Shown here one piece after another: positions 37,374-46,326 of a stretch of 64,000 nucleotides of DNA. Where the stretch lies: the NCBI GenBank assembly GCA_015654695.1, contig JAATGJ010000095.1, positions 1 through 64,000 of the forward strand, written 5' to 3'. The notes under the pieces were generated by a model, which made no database searches, was not told where the DNA came from, and saw nothing but the letters and a program-made list of their open reading frames with translations. The DNA is from Chitinophagales bacterium. Lineage in GTDB: Bacteria > Bacteroidota > Bacteroidia > Chitinophagales > Chitinophagaceae. The position numbers and the translations under genes were made by a program. Position 1 is the stretch's first letter. The number at the start of each line of letters is the position of its first letter.

Positions 37374-39290
37374 TTAATTGCCAGTCTTTATTATTACAGG
37401 CTCATTTAGGAGATCAATCACCTGTTTATAAAATGATTTAAGCCTGTCGTATTCCTGGTAAGGGACAAGTGTCATGTTTTGAATAAACTCAATAGTAGCT
37501 ACCAGCGTATTATTTTCAATCTTCAATTTTCGTGAGGCTGAGATCATTTTGTCGGCTGTCGCAATTGCTTTGTCCGGGGGCAACTTATCTAACTTATAGT
37601 TTTCCGGCAATTGTAAATTCACTTTCATACTTATGTTATAGGGATATCCAAAATTCACATTTGTAAAACGCTCATCTGCCGTAAATAGATTTTTACTAAG
37701 ACCGGTAAACAAGTTGTAGTTAAGAAAAATAAATCCCCCGCTAACATTCAGCTCGTTGTGGAATTCTGCTTTTTGCACCAATGGTTTATTATCATCATCT
37801 AAGTTGTCAAATGTGCAGTTGTCCACTATTAATTCCGCACCAGGTTCCTGCAGTATTTCACTGATAAATTTAGTTACACTTGTCTTTGCTTTCTCTGTTC
37901 TTACTTGTTTGGCATAACCTGTACTGCTGATTTCGGCAGTACCGGACAACTGGCCGCGGTTGTCAACTTTTGCATTTACAACTATGCTGTTTTTATAGGT
38001 ATCCTTCTCATTCACTATCCTGATAAGCCTGAAATTCTTTTTATCTACCAGGAATGCGATGGTGTTCAACAGCGGGTAGGGCGTTAGTCCGGCCGGACTA
38101 AATTTCTGTGTTGCATCCAGGATAAAAGTTTTTCCATCTGCTATGGCATACGCAGCCACTTTATTAAACTTATCCAGGAAAGGATAAGTGGTGTCTATCC
38201 TGCCATAATCCCTTTCAGCTACCAGGAGGGGATTAACTTCTATATTGAATGTTTGCAGCAGGTTTATTAAAAGCAGGTTTACTTCTGCTGCATGTCCTGC
38301 TCTTTTTTCCCAGATATTTTTTAAGCCATCCATGGCATATTTGGAATAATATCCATTCCAGGTAATATTATTTCTTACGTAATTATAGATCGCCGTTAAT
38401 TTGCCTGCGTCTGTTGTCTCTTTTGCTACGATGCTTTTAACGTCGTCAATTTTGGATAACTCTTTTTTTAAGGCACCTCCGAAATCTTTGTCAGTCATCA
38501 GCTCGTAAGCAAGCCCTTTCCATGTTTGGTTGATTTTTACATTACCGCCGGAATAGCCTTTTACTCCCGCCAGTTGAAATATTACCTTTTGCAAATAATC
38601 GTCAATGGCATCCATGTAAGGTTCAAATTTCAAACCGGGTATATTATTCATTTCATAGTACACACTTCCTGTTTCAGCCATTGATTTAATAATAATAGGG
38701 TAAGTGCTTTTCTTCTGTACACTGTATTGAAACTCTGTATTGGGAAGAAGTGTAAGCAGGTAGCAGCTTTTTAATACGGGTATCTCCTGCTGAAATGTCC
38801 AGTGTGAAAGCCCGCCATAGTGTTTCATATAGCTGTCATATTCATACTCAATGATACTTCCCGGCTTTACATTGGGCATGGCAAATTTTATACTTGAAAT
38901 AAAATTGTCTTCTTTTTCGGTAAATATTGATTTGTTATCAAGACGGGTCGTCCGGGAGCCGGCATCTTCAGGGTTAAAAGTAATTCCCTTTATATTCCCG
39001 ATATATTCGAATTTATCTTTTGAATAAAAACGGATGCGGATATTTCCGCGATCCATTTCACGCTGGTGAAAAATTTTTATTCTTATTCTCCTGTGTGTTA
39101 TCAGCCGGTAGTCATCATCATAATTAGAAGCAGCTTCATCAAAGAGTATTACAGCCCCTGCATTTTTTTCAAAAGGACATTCTTTAAGATTTATTTCTTC
39201 GTTACTGTATTCGCCAAAGGCGGGCAATACGGCCTGGCCATTTATTAGCTGGCAGGCGAATAAGCTGATAAGGATAAGGTATGCTCTCAT
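37374..39290 (-). CDS. Secreted DUF3857 / transglutaminase-like protein lacking the catalytic Cys
   Basis: A signal peptide (MRAYLILISLFACQLINGQ) precedes a DUF3857 domain (about 40-230; RLITHRRIRIKIF, YDSYMKHYGGLSHWTFQQEI), a transglutaminase-like domain (about 270-420) and a C-terminal beta-rich region. In active transglutaminase-like folds a Cys starts the helix after the GxC motif. Here the position reads RAGHAAEVNLLL (residues 330-341) with no Cys, and the expected His segment is FNKVAAYA. Only the final Asp (ILDAT) is conserved. It is probably a pseudo-enzyme with a binding or envelope role. Similar proteins are common in Bacteroidota, often in tandem; here it is single. Confidence 0.85.
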   Translation of the reverse strand: MRAYLILISLFACQLINGQAVLPAFGEYSNEEINLKECPFEKNAGAVILFDEAASNYDDDYRLITHRRIRIKIFHQREMDRGNIRIRFYSKDKFEYIGNIKGITFNPEDAGSRTTRLDNKSIFTEKEDNFISSIKFAMPNVKPGSIIEYEYDSYMKHYGGLSHWTFQQEIPVLKSCYLLTLLPNTEFQYSVQKKSTYPIIIKSMAETGSVYYEMNNIPGLKFEPYMDAIDDYLQKVIFQLAGVKGYSGGNVKINQTWKGLAYELMTDKDFGGALKKELSKIDDVKSIVAKETTDAGKLTAIYNYVRNNITWNGYYSKYAMDGLKNIWEKRAGHAAEVNLLLINLLQTFNIEVNPLLVAERDYGRIDTTYPFLDKFNKVAAYAIADGKTFILDATQKFSPAGLTPYPLLNTIAFLVDKKNFRLIRIVNEKDTYKNSIVVNAKVDNRGQLSGTAEISSTGYAKQVRTEKAKTSVTKFISEILQEPGAELIVDNCTFDNLDDDNKPLVQKAEFHNELNVSGGFIFLNYNLFTGLSKNLFTADERFTNVNFGYPYNISMKVNLQLPENYKLDKLPPDKAIATADKMISASRKLKIENNTLVATIEFIQNMTLVPYQEYDRLKSFYKQVIDLLNEPVIIKTGN

Positions 39291-39350
39291 GTTCGTGTAA
39301 AACTAATATTCATTTTTGAGATATAAAAAGCCGGAAATCTCAACGGAAAC

Positions 39351-40796
39351 CTATATCATTTTACTGATCATCTTTCCCAGCATCATCAATCCATAATCCG
39401 CATCCTCATCCCAGGGTTTGCCAAAACTGATGCGGATACAATTTCCGTAATTGGAACTGACGGAAAATATCTTTCCCGGAACGATGGAAATAGAATGCTT
39501 CATCGCTTCATTCCGTAATTTAAACGCGTTTACTTTTTTATTCAGTTCCACCCACAATACAAACCCGCCTTGCGGACGGGAAACCTTTGTGTCTTCAGGA
39601 AAATAGTCAATGATCGCCTGCATATACCGGAGACATTGCGTATGCAAAGCCTTGCGCATATTTTTTAAATGATATTCGTAGCGGCCATTCTGTAAGAAAT
39701 GCGCCATCGCGGCCTGTGTCAGGGTAGGACAACTGATATTGTTTATCCTTTTTATTTGCTTTACCTGTTCGAGGAATTTCCCGGGAATGGTCCAGCCGAT
39801 ACGGTAGCCCGGTGTCAGTGATTTACTCAGTGAAGAACAATGCATCACCAGTCCTTTTGTATCATAATACTTGCAGGTGCGTGGCCGGTTTTTGCCGAAA
39901 TATAATTCACCATAAATATCATCTTCTATTAAAGGGATATTTTTCTTTGTAATAATCTCCACCAATTTCTTTTTATGCTCATCAGGCATACAACCACCTA
40001 ACGGGTTATTGAAGTTGGGTATTACCACGCAGGCTTTGATAGGATATTTTTTTATCACCTCCTCCAGGCAATCCAGTTCAAGTCCCGTAACAAAGCAGGA
40101 GGATATCTCTACTACTTTCAGTCCCATACTTTCTATGGCCTGGAAAATACCAAAGTAGTTGGGAGATTCAACAGCAACGGTATCTCCCGGTTGTGTAACG
40201 GCTTTTAAACACAAGGTGATCGCTTCAAGGCAACCTGAAGTGACCACCACTTCATCCGGTTTTACTTTACCTCCCCAGTTGAACGCCAGTTTGGCGATTT
40301 GGTTTCTTAGTTCAATATTTCCCTGTGTATGTTCATAATTAATGCAATGGTCTTTGCTGCTGCGCAAAGCAGCCATTACTGATTTATTGATCTTTGCCGC
40401 AGGCAAAAGTGATATATGCGGAACAGCCAACGCGAAATTGATCACCTTGCCGGTATGCAAAGCGATATCAGAATAAATAGAAGCGATCATCTCTTTTACA
40501 CTTACATCATGCGACATCACATCCGGGTATATCATCTTCGGTAATTCACGGAAACGTTTCTGGCTGAAGCGGACATAATAACCCGACTTGGGTCGTGATT
40601 CTATCAATCCTTTTCCTTCCAGGTGATAATAAGCCTGGAAAGCGGTGCCCATACTGATCCCATATTCATCACTCAATAAACGGACAGAAGGAAGTTTGTC
40701 ACCGATCTTTAATACATCATCAGCGATCATTTTTTCCAATCCATCTGCCACCTGCAGATAGATATGGTTGTCGGAAGAGAAGCTGGCATTGCGCAT
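39351..40796 (-). CDS. MocR-type transcription regulator (GntR HTH fused to aminotransferase domain)
   Basis: The N-terminal winged helix of the GntR family (residues about 10-75, GDKLPSVRLLSDEYGISMGT) is followed by a linker and a class I aminotransferase domain with YEHTQGNIELRNQI, TSGCLEAITLCL, PNFNNPLGGCMPDEHK and the PLP-lysine box SSLSKSLTPGYRIGWT. MocR proteins sense amino-acid or PLP-type ligands through this domain and regulate neighbouring genes. It faces the EamA transporter gene across a 242-base intergenic region, so that operon is the likely target. Length (481 aa) is normal. Confidence 0.93.
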   Translation of the reverse strand: MRNASFSSDNHIYLQVADGLEKMIADDVLKIGDKLPSVRLLSDEYGISMGTAFQAYYHLEGKGLIESRPKSGYYVRFSQKRFRELPKMIYPDVMSHDVSVKEMIASIYSDIALHTGKVINFALAVPHISLLPAAKINKSVMAALRSSKDHCINYEHTQGNIELRNQIAKLAFNWGGKVKPDEVVVTSGCLEAITLCLKAVTQPGDTVAVESPNYFGIFQAIESMGLKVVEISSCFVTGLELDCLEEVIKKYPIKACVVIPNFNNPLGGCMPDEHKKKLVEIITKKNIPLIEDDIYGELYFGKNRPRTCKYYDTKGLVMHCSSLSKSLTPGYRIGWTIPGKFLEQVKQIKRINNISCPTLTQAAMAHFLQNGRYEYHLKNMRKALHTQCLRYMQAIIDYFPEDTKVSRPQGGFVLWVELNKKVNAFKLRNEAMKHSISIVPGKIFSVSSNYGNCIRISFGKPWDEDADYGLMMLGKMISKMI

Positions 40797-40807
40797 AATA
40801 AAGAATT

Positions 40808-40848
40808 GAAGTATGAGATCAGATGTCTGACATCGGACCTCATACTTC
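40808..40848. repeat. Nested palindrome in the mocR-eamA divergent region
   Basis: GAAGTATGAG (40808-40817) pairs with CTCATACTTC (40839-40848), and inside lies GATGTC-T-GACATC. Further words (CAGATTTCATCTGATC) follow to 40870. It belongs to the word-repeat class and lies next to the regulator start, so it could also serve as an operator. Confidence 0.6.
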
Positions 40849-41038
40849 CGGTTTCAGATTTCATCTGATCTAGTCAAAAATACAAAAACTGAATCTGTTT
40901 TTTATAGAATATTTCAACAATTTTTGTACTGTCACTCTGGTAAAAGAATGTCGCTTTATGAAATAGCAAGAAGCGGGTTGTTATAACTTTTTCCTTTGGC
41001 CAGTTTAGCAGATTAGCATTTTCCTGCAGAAAAAATAA

Positions 41039-41944
41039 ATGATGAGCATGAAAAAAGAATTACACAAAGCGTACATCGCATTGGGATTGGTCAGTTTCTT
41101 CTGGGGCACTACCTACATTGCATCCAGGATAGGAGCGCAGCACATGCCGGGTTTATTTGTTTCAGGTATCCGTCAATTTGCATCAGGCGTCCTACTCGTA
41201 AGTTTCTTTTTATTAAAAGGGCATCATATCCCGGGAAAGGAAATTCTCAAGAAGATTTCCATACAAAGTATTTTCATGTTATGTATCGCTAATGGATTGC
41301 TCACCTGGTCGGTAGAATATATCAGCGGCGGACTCGCGGCGATCATTGCAGCATTGGTTCCTTTGTTCATTGCTTTATTTACGCTATGGTTATCCAAATG
41401 TGCAAAGATCACGAGGTGGATGGTAATAGGTCTCATCGCGGGCTTTGCCGGTGTGCTTACTATTTTTTATGATTACCTGGCGCAGTTGCAGGATAAGTCC
41501 TTCTTGTTTGGCGTAGTGCTGGCACTGCTTTCTACACTGTCCTGGTCATTTGGTACAGTATATACGTCCAAACAGAAACCACCGATAGATATTTTATTCA
41601 ACGTGGGTTTACAAATGCTGATCGCCGGCATATTGGTATTAACTATTTGCGGTATTACTGGTAAATACGTAAGTCTCGGTTCCATTGGACAAAGTTCCTG
41701 GCTTGCTTTATCATACCTGGTGGTATTCGGTTCACTTGTGGCGTATTCAGCGTATGTATTTGTTATTGGGAAATTGCCGCCTACACAGGTTTCTATATAT
41801 GCTTATATCAACCCGGTAGTGGCCGTTGTACTTGGCTGGTTATTATTATCAGAAAAAATGAATGGCAATATGATCGTGGGTACGGTCATCACATTAGCAG
41901 GCGTCTATCTTGTAAACCATGAATTTAAAAAAGTAAAACAATGA
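41039..41944 (+). CDS. EamA/DMT family transporter (RhaT/YdcZ-like permease, 10 TM)
   Basis: A 301-residue protein with ten hydrophobic segments arranged as two EamA repeats (FWGTTYIASRIGAQHMPGLF in the first half, LSWSFGTVYTSKQKPP in the second; AYINPVVAVVLGWLLLSEKM near the end). DMT proteins export metabolites, often amino acids or purines. The divergent MocR regulator and the downstream GNAT and ilvE genes suggest an amino-acid exporter, possibly for branched-chain amino acids. Its stop overlaps the ATG of the GNAT gene (ATGA). Confidence 0.88.
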   Translation: MMSMKKELHKAYIALGLVSFFWGTTYIASRIGAQHMPGLFVSGIRQFASGVLLVSFFLLKGHHIPGKEILKKISIQSIFMLCIANGLLTWSVEYISGGLAAIIAALVPLFIALFTLWLSKCAKITRWMVIGLIAGFAGVLTIFYDYLAQLQDKSFLFGVVLALLSTLSWSFGTVYTSKQKPPIDILFNVGLQMLIAGILVLTICGITGKYVSLGSIGQSSWLALSYLVVFGSLVAYSAYVFVIGKLPPTQVSIYAYINPVVAVVLGWLLLSEKMNGNMIVGTVITLAGVYLVNHEFKKVKQ

Positions 41945-42450
41945 GCCATATTAAAATTGTGGATTATAAACCGGAGCATCAACCTTATTTTGAAAAATTC
42001 AACCGGGCATGGATAGAAGAAATGTTTGAAATGGAACCTGTTGATGAATGGGTATTAACCCATCCCGGTAAAGCGATCATTGAACCGGGCGGCGCTATTT
42101 TAATGGCCGAATATGATGGAATGATGGCCGGTACCGTTAGTTTGAGAAAAGTAAATGATACTAGATATGAGTTTACTAAAATGGCAGTGGACAATAATTT
42201 CAGGAGAAAAGGAATTGCTGAAGCGATCAGTTATGCGAGTTTCAGGAAAGCAAAGGAACTGGGAGCGCAGATGGTTATTCTTTATTCCAATAAAAAAAAT
42301 GCCGGCGCCATTAAGTTGTATGAGAAGATCGGCTTCCAGCATGTAGAAGTGGAACAAGGTGTTTATAAGAGGGCTAATGTAAAAATGGTAATTGACATTG
42401 AAGCAGCCATACAGGCCGCTGATAAGTATGAAGAACTTGTTCGTTTATAA
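41941..42450 (+). CDS. GNAT family N-acetyltransferase
   Basis: A 169-residue acetyltransferase with motif A FTKMAVDNNFRRKGIAEAIS (the RRKGIA loop binds acetyl-CoA), motif B ILYSNKKNAGAIKLYEKIGF and a short C-terminal helix. It overlaps the EamA transporter by four bases (ATGA), so translation is coupled. With an exporter in front and an aminotransferase behind, a role in modifying an amino acid before export is plausible but unproven. Confidence 0.87.
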   Translation: MSHIKIVDYKPEHQPYFEKFNRAWIEEMFEMEPVDEWVLTHPGKAIIEPGGAILMAEYDGMMAGTVSLRKVNDTRYEFTKMAVDNNFRRKGIAEAISYASFRKAKELGAQMVILYSNKKNAGAIKLYEKIGFQHVEVEQGVYKRANVKMVIDIEAAIQAADKYEELVRL

Positions 42451-42469
42451 AAATCTTAAATCAACTGGT

Positions 42470-43534
42470 ATGGAATTGCTTCCAGGCATCAGCATCAGGA
42501 AAACAAATCACTCAAAGATCCATGAAGTGGATTTTGATCATTTGGAATTTGGAAAGTATGTATCGGATCACATGCTTCTTTGCGATTATGCTAATGGTGA
42601 ATGGGGACAAGCGCAGATTGTACCTTTTGCGAATCTTTCACTAAGCCCGGCCACACTGGCATTGCATTATGGCCAGACAGTATTTGAGGGCATGAAAGCT
42701 TTTTGCAGGAAGGATGGGCGTATAAATATTTTTCGCATTGACAAGCATTATGATCGTTTCGGCAGGTCGCTTGACAGGATGTGTATGGCAATACCTCCCA
42801 AAGAAATATTTATCGAAAGCTTAATGAAATTAACGGAAATGGATAAGGCATGGGTTCCCCAACAAGCAGGTGCATCATTATATATCCGTCCGTTTGTTTA
42901 TGCGAGTGAGGCAAAGTTTGGAGTGAAAATTTCAGAACAATACCGTTTTATAATATTCACCGGGCCGGTACCTGATGTATTTGCGACACCCATCAAAGTA
43001 AAAGTAGAAACAAATTATACCAGGGCGGCAAGGGGAGGAACCGGTTTTGCCAAATGCGGCGGGAACTATGGCGGCGCCTATTATCCCACACAATTAGCAA
43101 GACAACAGGGTTATGACCAGGTATTGTGGACAAACGGGCAAGCTGATCCTTTTATAGAAGAATCAGGGATGATGAACGTAATGTTTGTTATCAACAATGT
43201 ATTGGTAACACCTCCATTGTCAGATTCTATACTGGATGGAGTAACAAGAGATTCATTATTAACCTTAGCGAATGATCTTGGCTATCAAACGGAAGAAAGG
43301 CCGGTATCCGTAGCTGAATTAGCCCATGCATTCAAAAATAAAACGATCACCGAAGCATTTGGTGCCGGTACGGCGGCGGTGGTTGCGCCTGTTCAAACGA
43401 TCCATATCAATGGTATTGATTTTCATCTGCCGGAGTATAACCGGGAAAGTGTAATGAATAAGCTGAAGCAGAAACTCGAACGAATAAGGATAGGCATTGA
43501 CGATGATTTGCATAGATGGAACTCTGTTCTTTAA
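42470..43534 (+). CDS. ilvE: Branched-chain amino acid aminotransferase
   Basis: A fold-type IV PLP transaminase that interconverts Leu, Ile and Val with their 2-oxo acids. Seen are LHYGQTVFEGMKAFCRKDG, the phosphate-binding FRIDKHYDRFGRS, LYIRPFVYASEAKFGV, the PLP lysine in GFAKCGGNYGGAYYPT, and EESGMMNVMFV. This matches the BCAT group with the eukaryote-like long form. The frame is open to 42392, overlapping the GNAT gene. I choose ATG 42470 (MELLPGISIRKTNHSKIHEV), which follows the GNAT stop by 19 bases; ATG 42428 is an alternative. A terminator follows at 43564. Confidence 0.92.
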   Translation: MELLPGISIRKTNHSKIHEVDFDHLEFGKYVSDHMLLCDYANGEWGQAQIVPFANLSLSPATLALHYGQTVFEGMKAFCRKDGRINIFRIDKHYDRFGRSLDRMCMAIPPKEIFIESLMKLTEMDKAWVPQQAGASLYIRPFVYASEAKFGVKISEQYRFIIFTGPVPDVFATPIKVKVETNYTRAARGGTGFAKCGGNYGGAYYPTQLARQQGYDQVLWTNGQADPFIEESGMMNVMFVINNVLVTPPLSDSILDGVTRDSLLTLANDLGYQTEERPVSVAELAHAFKNKTITEAFGAGTAAVVAPVQTIHINGIDFHLPEYNRESVMNKLKQKLERIRIGIDDDLHRWNSVL

Positions 43535-43561
43535 AGGCGCAAAGCCTGATTTTTAGTGAGA

Positions 43562-43590
43562 AGGGCCGGTTGCAAGACCGGCCTTTTGTT
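43562..43590 (+). terminator. Terminator after ilvE
   Basis: GGCCGGT (43564-43570) pairs with ACCGGCC (43577-43583) over a 6-base loop, followed by TTTTGTTT. Confidence 0.85.
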
Positions 43591-43770
43591 TACCTGTTCT
43601 CAAAATCCGGTGTATGCCGGGATAGTTTGATAATACCGATGGTGCATCCGTAATAATTTCCAGATATCAACCGGGTGTCTAAATGGCTGCTACATCGCCA
43701 TTACACCGGAAAAGCCCGGACTAATTTATAAATACATTTGGTATAATTTCGCAGCATACAATTAAATAAA

Positions 43771-44460
43771 ATGAAAGTTACTATAGTTACCGGCGCTTCA
43801 GGCAATCTTGGCCAGGCCGTTGTTAAAAAATTTCTCGCTGAAGGGTTTTATGTTACCGGAACGATTGTTCCCCATGACACAGTTACTATTGATATAAAAG
43901 ATAAAAATTTTGAAACGGTAATTGCCGACCTGGCGAATGAAGACGCATCCGCCGGTTTTGTTTCAACTGTTATTGAAAAGTATGGACAGATTGATGCCGC
44001 TGTTTTGACTGTCGGGGGTTTTGCTATGGGAAAAATAGCTGATACAAAAACATCTGACATAACCAAACAGTACAAACTGAATTTTGAAACAGCCTACAAT
44101 GTCGCAAGACCGGTATTCAATCAAATGATGAAGCAGGGTAGCGGTAGAATTTTTTTGATCGGTTCACAACCGGGATCGGATATGCGCAATAGTAAAGGAA
44201 AAGTAGCTTACGGTCTTGCGAAATCATTGATCTTTCGTTTGGCCGAACTGATGAATGATGAAGCTAAAGGTCATAATGTTGTCACCACTGTAGTGGTTCC
44301 ATCTACTATTGATACACCACAAAATCGCCAAAGCATGCCGGGTGCGGATTTTAGCAAATGGGTAAAGGCGGAAGCGATCGCTGACAATATATATTATTAC
44401 TGTACACCCGCTGCCGCTGTTATCCGCGAACCGATAATTAAAGTATATAATAATGCATGA
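43771..44460 (+). CDS. SDR family NAD(P)-dependent oxidoreductase
   Basis: A 229-residue short-chain dehydrogenase. The cofactor loop is TGASGNLGQAV (residues 7-17), the NAG-like strand motif is LTVGGFAMG, the catalytic serine lies in IFLIGSQPG, and Tyr-x-x-x-Lys is YGLAK in GKVAYGLAKSLIFRLAEL. The substrate cannot be predicted. It has no close neighbours on its strand. The serine and tyrosine-lysine positions argue for an active enzyme. Confidence 0.88.
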   Translation: MKVTIVTGASGNLGQAVVKKFLAEGFYVTGTIVPHDTVTIDIKDKNFETVIADLANEDASAGFVSTVIEKYGQIDAAVLTVGGFAMGKIADTKTSDITKQYKLNFETAYNVARPVFNQMMKQGSGRIFLIGSQPGSDMRNSKGKVAYGLAKSLIFRLAELMNDEAKGHNVVTTVVVPSTIDTPQNRQSMPGADFSKWVKAEAIADNIYYYCTPAAAVIREPIIKVYNNA

Positions 44461-44479
44461 TAAAGGTGTTGGGTGAATA

Positions 44480-44510
44480 ACTACCCGCTGTGTAGAAATT
44501 ACTACCCCGT
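44480..44510. promoter_or_regulatory. Tandem ACTACCC direct repeats, 21 bp apart
   Basis: ACTACCCG at 44480 and ACTACCCCG at 44501 are repeated with a 21-base period, with GTAGAAAT between them. Two sites on the same face of the helix upstream of an outer-membrane protein gene look like an operator for a LytTR- or LuxR-type regulator. The regulator is unknown. Confidence 0.4.
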
Positions 44511-44726
44511 ATTATCTCATTTACGATTTTCCCTTCGTTATTTTATCAATAACAGTTATACTGTTTAAACCTTATTTTTTAATAACAGTCTTTAGAAAGC
44601 TGTTAGAGGAGAGGTGCCGGGTTTATAATGTAGAACGTACGAGTCTGGCAGGCTCTTTGTCTCATAGTAAAAAGTTATCAGTGATTCGTATTTGAAAACA
44701 TTCTAAAAATTTAAAACTGTACAATT

Positions 44727-45422
44727 ATGAAAAAGAAGATCATGATCTTTTCTTTTAGTCTTTTGTTCTTATCTGTTAGTGTTATTCATGCGCAAAAATC
44801 AACAGCCACTATAAGAGCAGGGGTTAACCTCGCCAATGTCTCTATCAATGATGATGGCGGTATTGATGAGGCAAAAATGTTGGCCAGTTTCCAGGTGGGT
44901 ATTATTGGTGATTTCCATATCGCTCCCTTCCTCGCAATACAATCTGGTTTGTTATTTACAGGAAAAGGAAGTAAAACACAAACCGGTAATGAAGGCGACG
45001 CCAACTGGTACCGCTCTACTGCTAATCCTTACTACCTGGAGTTACCGGTAAACCTTATTTTTAAAACCCCTACAGGCCCGGTCAAATTTTTCGCAGGCGC
45101 TGGTCCCTATCTTGGAATGGGTATCGCCGGAAAGAATAAAGTGAAAGGCGCCATTGGCGGTTTCAATTTTACTTCCGAAGAGAGTATTGAATTTTCTAAT
45201 GATGATCCTGCAACATTAGATGAAGAAGAAGGTGCAGGCTTTGGTATCATGAAACGCTTTGATTACGGTCTGAATGGTTTAGTGGGTATTGAAACAAGTC
45301 ACCTTGTACTTTCTGCCAATTATGGATTGGGCTTAGCCAAGTTGCAATCCGGCAATGGTGCAGGAGATGATAACAATAATAAACATCGTGTATTGAGTTT
45401 TACACTTGGATTTAAATTATAA
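44727..45422 (+). CDS. Outer-membrane beta-barrel protein (PorT-like / OmpA-barrel family)
   Basis: A 231-residue exported protein. The signal peptide is MKKKIMIFSFSLLFLSVSVIHA. Alternating amphipathic strands follow (ATIRAGVNLANVSI, FLAIQSGLLFTGKGSKT, YYLELPVNLIFKTPTG, VKFFAGAGPYLGMGIAGK, HLVLSANYGLGLAKLQSG) and it ends with an aromatic-type barrel strand, HRVLSFTLGFKL. This is the porin-family barrel very common in Bacteroidota. No specific function can be given. A tandem direct repeat lies about 230 bases upstream and a terminator at 45446. Confidence 0.87.
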   Translation: MKKKIMIFSFSLLFLSVSVIHAQKSTATIRAGVNLANVSINDDGGIDEAKMLASFQVGIIGDFHIAPFLAIQSGLLFTGKGSKTQTGNEGDANWYRSTANPYYLELPVNLIFKTPTGPVKFFAGAGPYLGMGIAGKNKVKGAIGGFNFTSEESIEFSNDDPATLDEEEGAGFGIMKRFDYGLNGLVGIETSHLVLSANYGLGLAKLQSGNGAGDDNNNKHRVLSFTLGFKL

Positions 45423-45445
45423 AAAGAGTTTCTGGAGTTCTATTA

Positions 45446-45477
45446 ACGGCGTCTCGATTTGAGGCGCTGTTTTTTTT
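45446..45477 (+). terminator. Terminator after the outer-membrane protein gene
   Basis: CGGCGTCTC pairs with GAGGCGCTG (with G-U pairs) over a five-base loop, followed by eight T. The following 45484-45540 is a word-repeat tract (ACTCTTAACTCAAAACTCCT). Confidence 0.75.
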
Positions 45478-45556
45478 GCAGCAACTCTTAACTCAAAACT
45501 CCTGACTCATAACTGTGGACTCTGAACTATCTTGCGATTTCTAACTATTATGAACT

Positions 45557-45955
45557 ATGCGCTGGATAAAATGGACCGGTCTTGCTGCTGCTATCGTATT
45601 GATCATTTCCTGCTTTATGCCCTGGGTTATTATTGATTGGCGGCATTTTACCGCTACCGGTATTGATGCAGGCCCTGCATTTCAAAGTCCCGGCTACGGG
45701 CATTTTGTGTTTGCTTTTTTCTTTATTTGTTTTACGCTCATTCAACGAATATGGGCCAAAAGATTCAATTTGGTCATCATTGCCCTGAACATGGGATGGG
45801 CTATTCGTAATTTTACAAAGCTGTCTGCCTGCGATGGAGGACAGTGCCCGGATAAGCAAATGGGCATATACCTAATGCTTTCAGCCTCAGTCATTATGCT
45901 CCTTACCGCCTTGTTTCCGGATATGAAAGTAAAGGATAAAGACGATAGGGTTTAG
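45557..45955 (+). CDS. Integral membrane hypothetical protein, 132 aa
   Basis: Four predicted transmembrane helices: GLAAAIVLIISCFMPWVIID, FVFAFFFICFTLIQRIW, FNLVIIALNMGWAIRNF and IYLMLSASVIMLLTALFP. A short extracellular or periplasmic loop carries two cysteines (SACDGGQCPDK). Small four-helix proteins like this are frequent in Bacteroidota and have no assigned role. It stands between a terminator-bounded barrel gene and the large secreted-protein locus. Confidence 0.75.
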   Translation: MRWIKWTGLAAAIVLIISCFMPWVIIDWRHFTATGIDAGPAFQSPGYGHFVFAFFFICFTLIQRIWAKRFNLVIIALNMGWAIRNFTKLSACDGGQCPDKQMGIYLMLSASVIMLLTALFPDMKVKDKDDRV

Positions 45956-46326
45956 CCTGGAAGCTGGTAATGCCCTTCATAAAAAAATAACATTGCTTTT
46001 CTTCTCTTCTTTCCTGATTATTATTAGTTTTACCCCGCATCGGATTATAGAAAATCTATATTTCATGTACCTACCCCACTGAGAACGCTACACCACTAAC
46101 GTAGATCTGCCCGTTTTTGTAATATCTTATGCATCTGTTTCACCTGTATAAGTTAACATGGTGAAGTTGTATAAAAATTGATGCAGTTATTTATTATCCT
46201 CCTGTCCATTCGTGAAATCCCATTGGTTCATTCCATTCCTGTACAGAAATACCATTCGTTTTTCCAATCCTTAAAGGCCATTAGAGAGTTAGTGTGTTGA
46301 TTTTTGTTTTAATCTAATTGCTGAAA
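45956..46326. other. Upstream region of the large secreted-protein locus
   Basis: A 371-base AT-rich stretch with no supported gene. TTTTACCCCGC (46029) and CTACCCC (46071) resemble the ACTACCC repeats upstream of the barrel gene at 44480, hinting at shared control, but the spacing (about 41 bases) is only roughly two periods. No convincing -33/-7 pair is seen. Confidence 0.4.
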
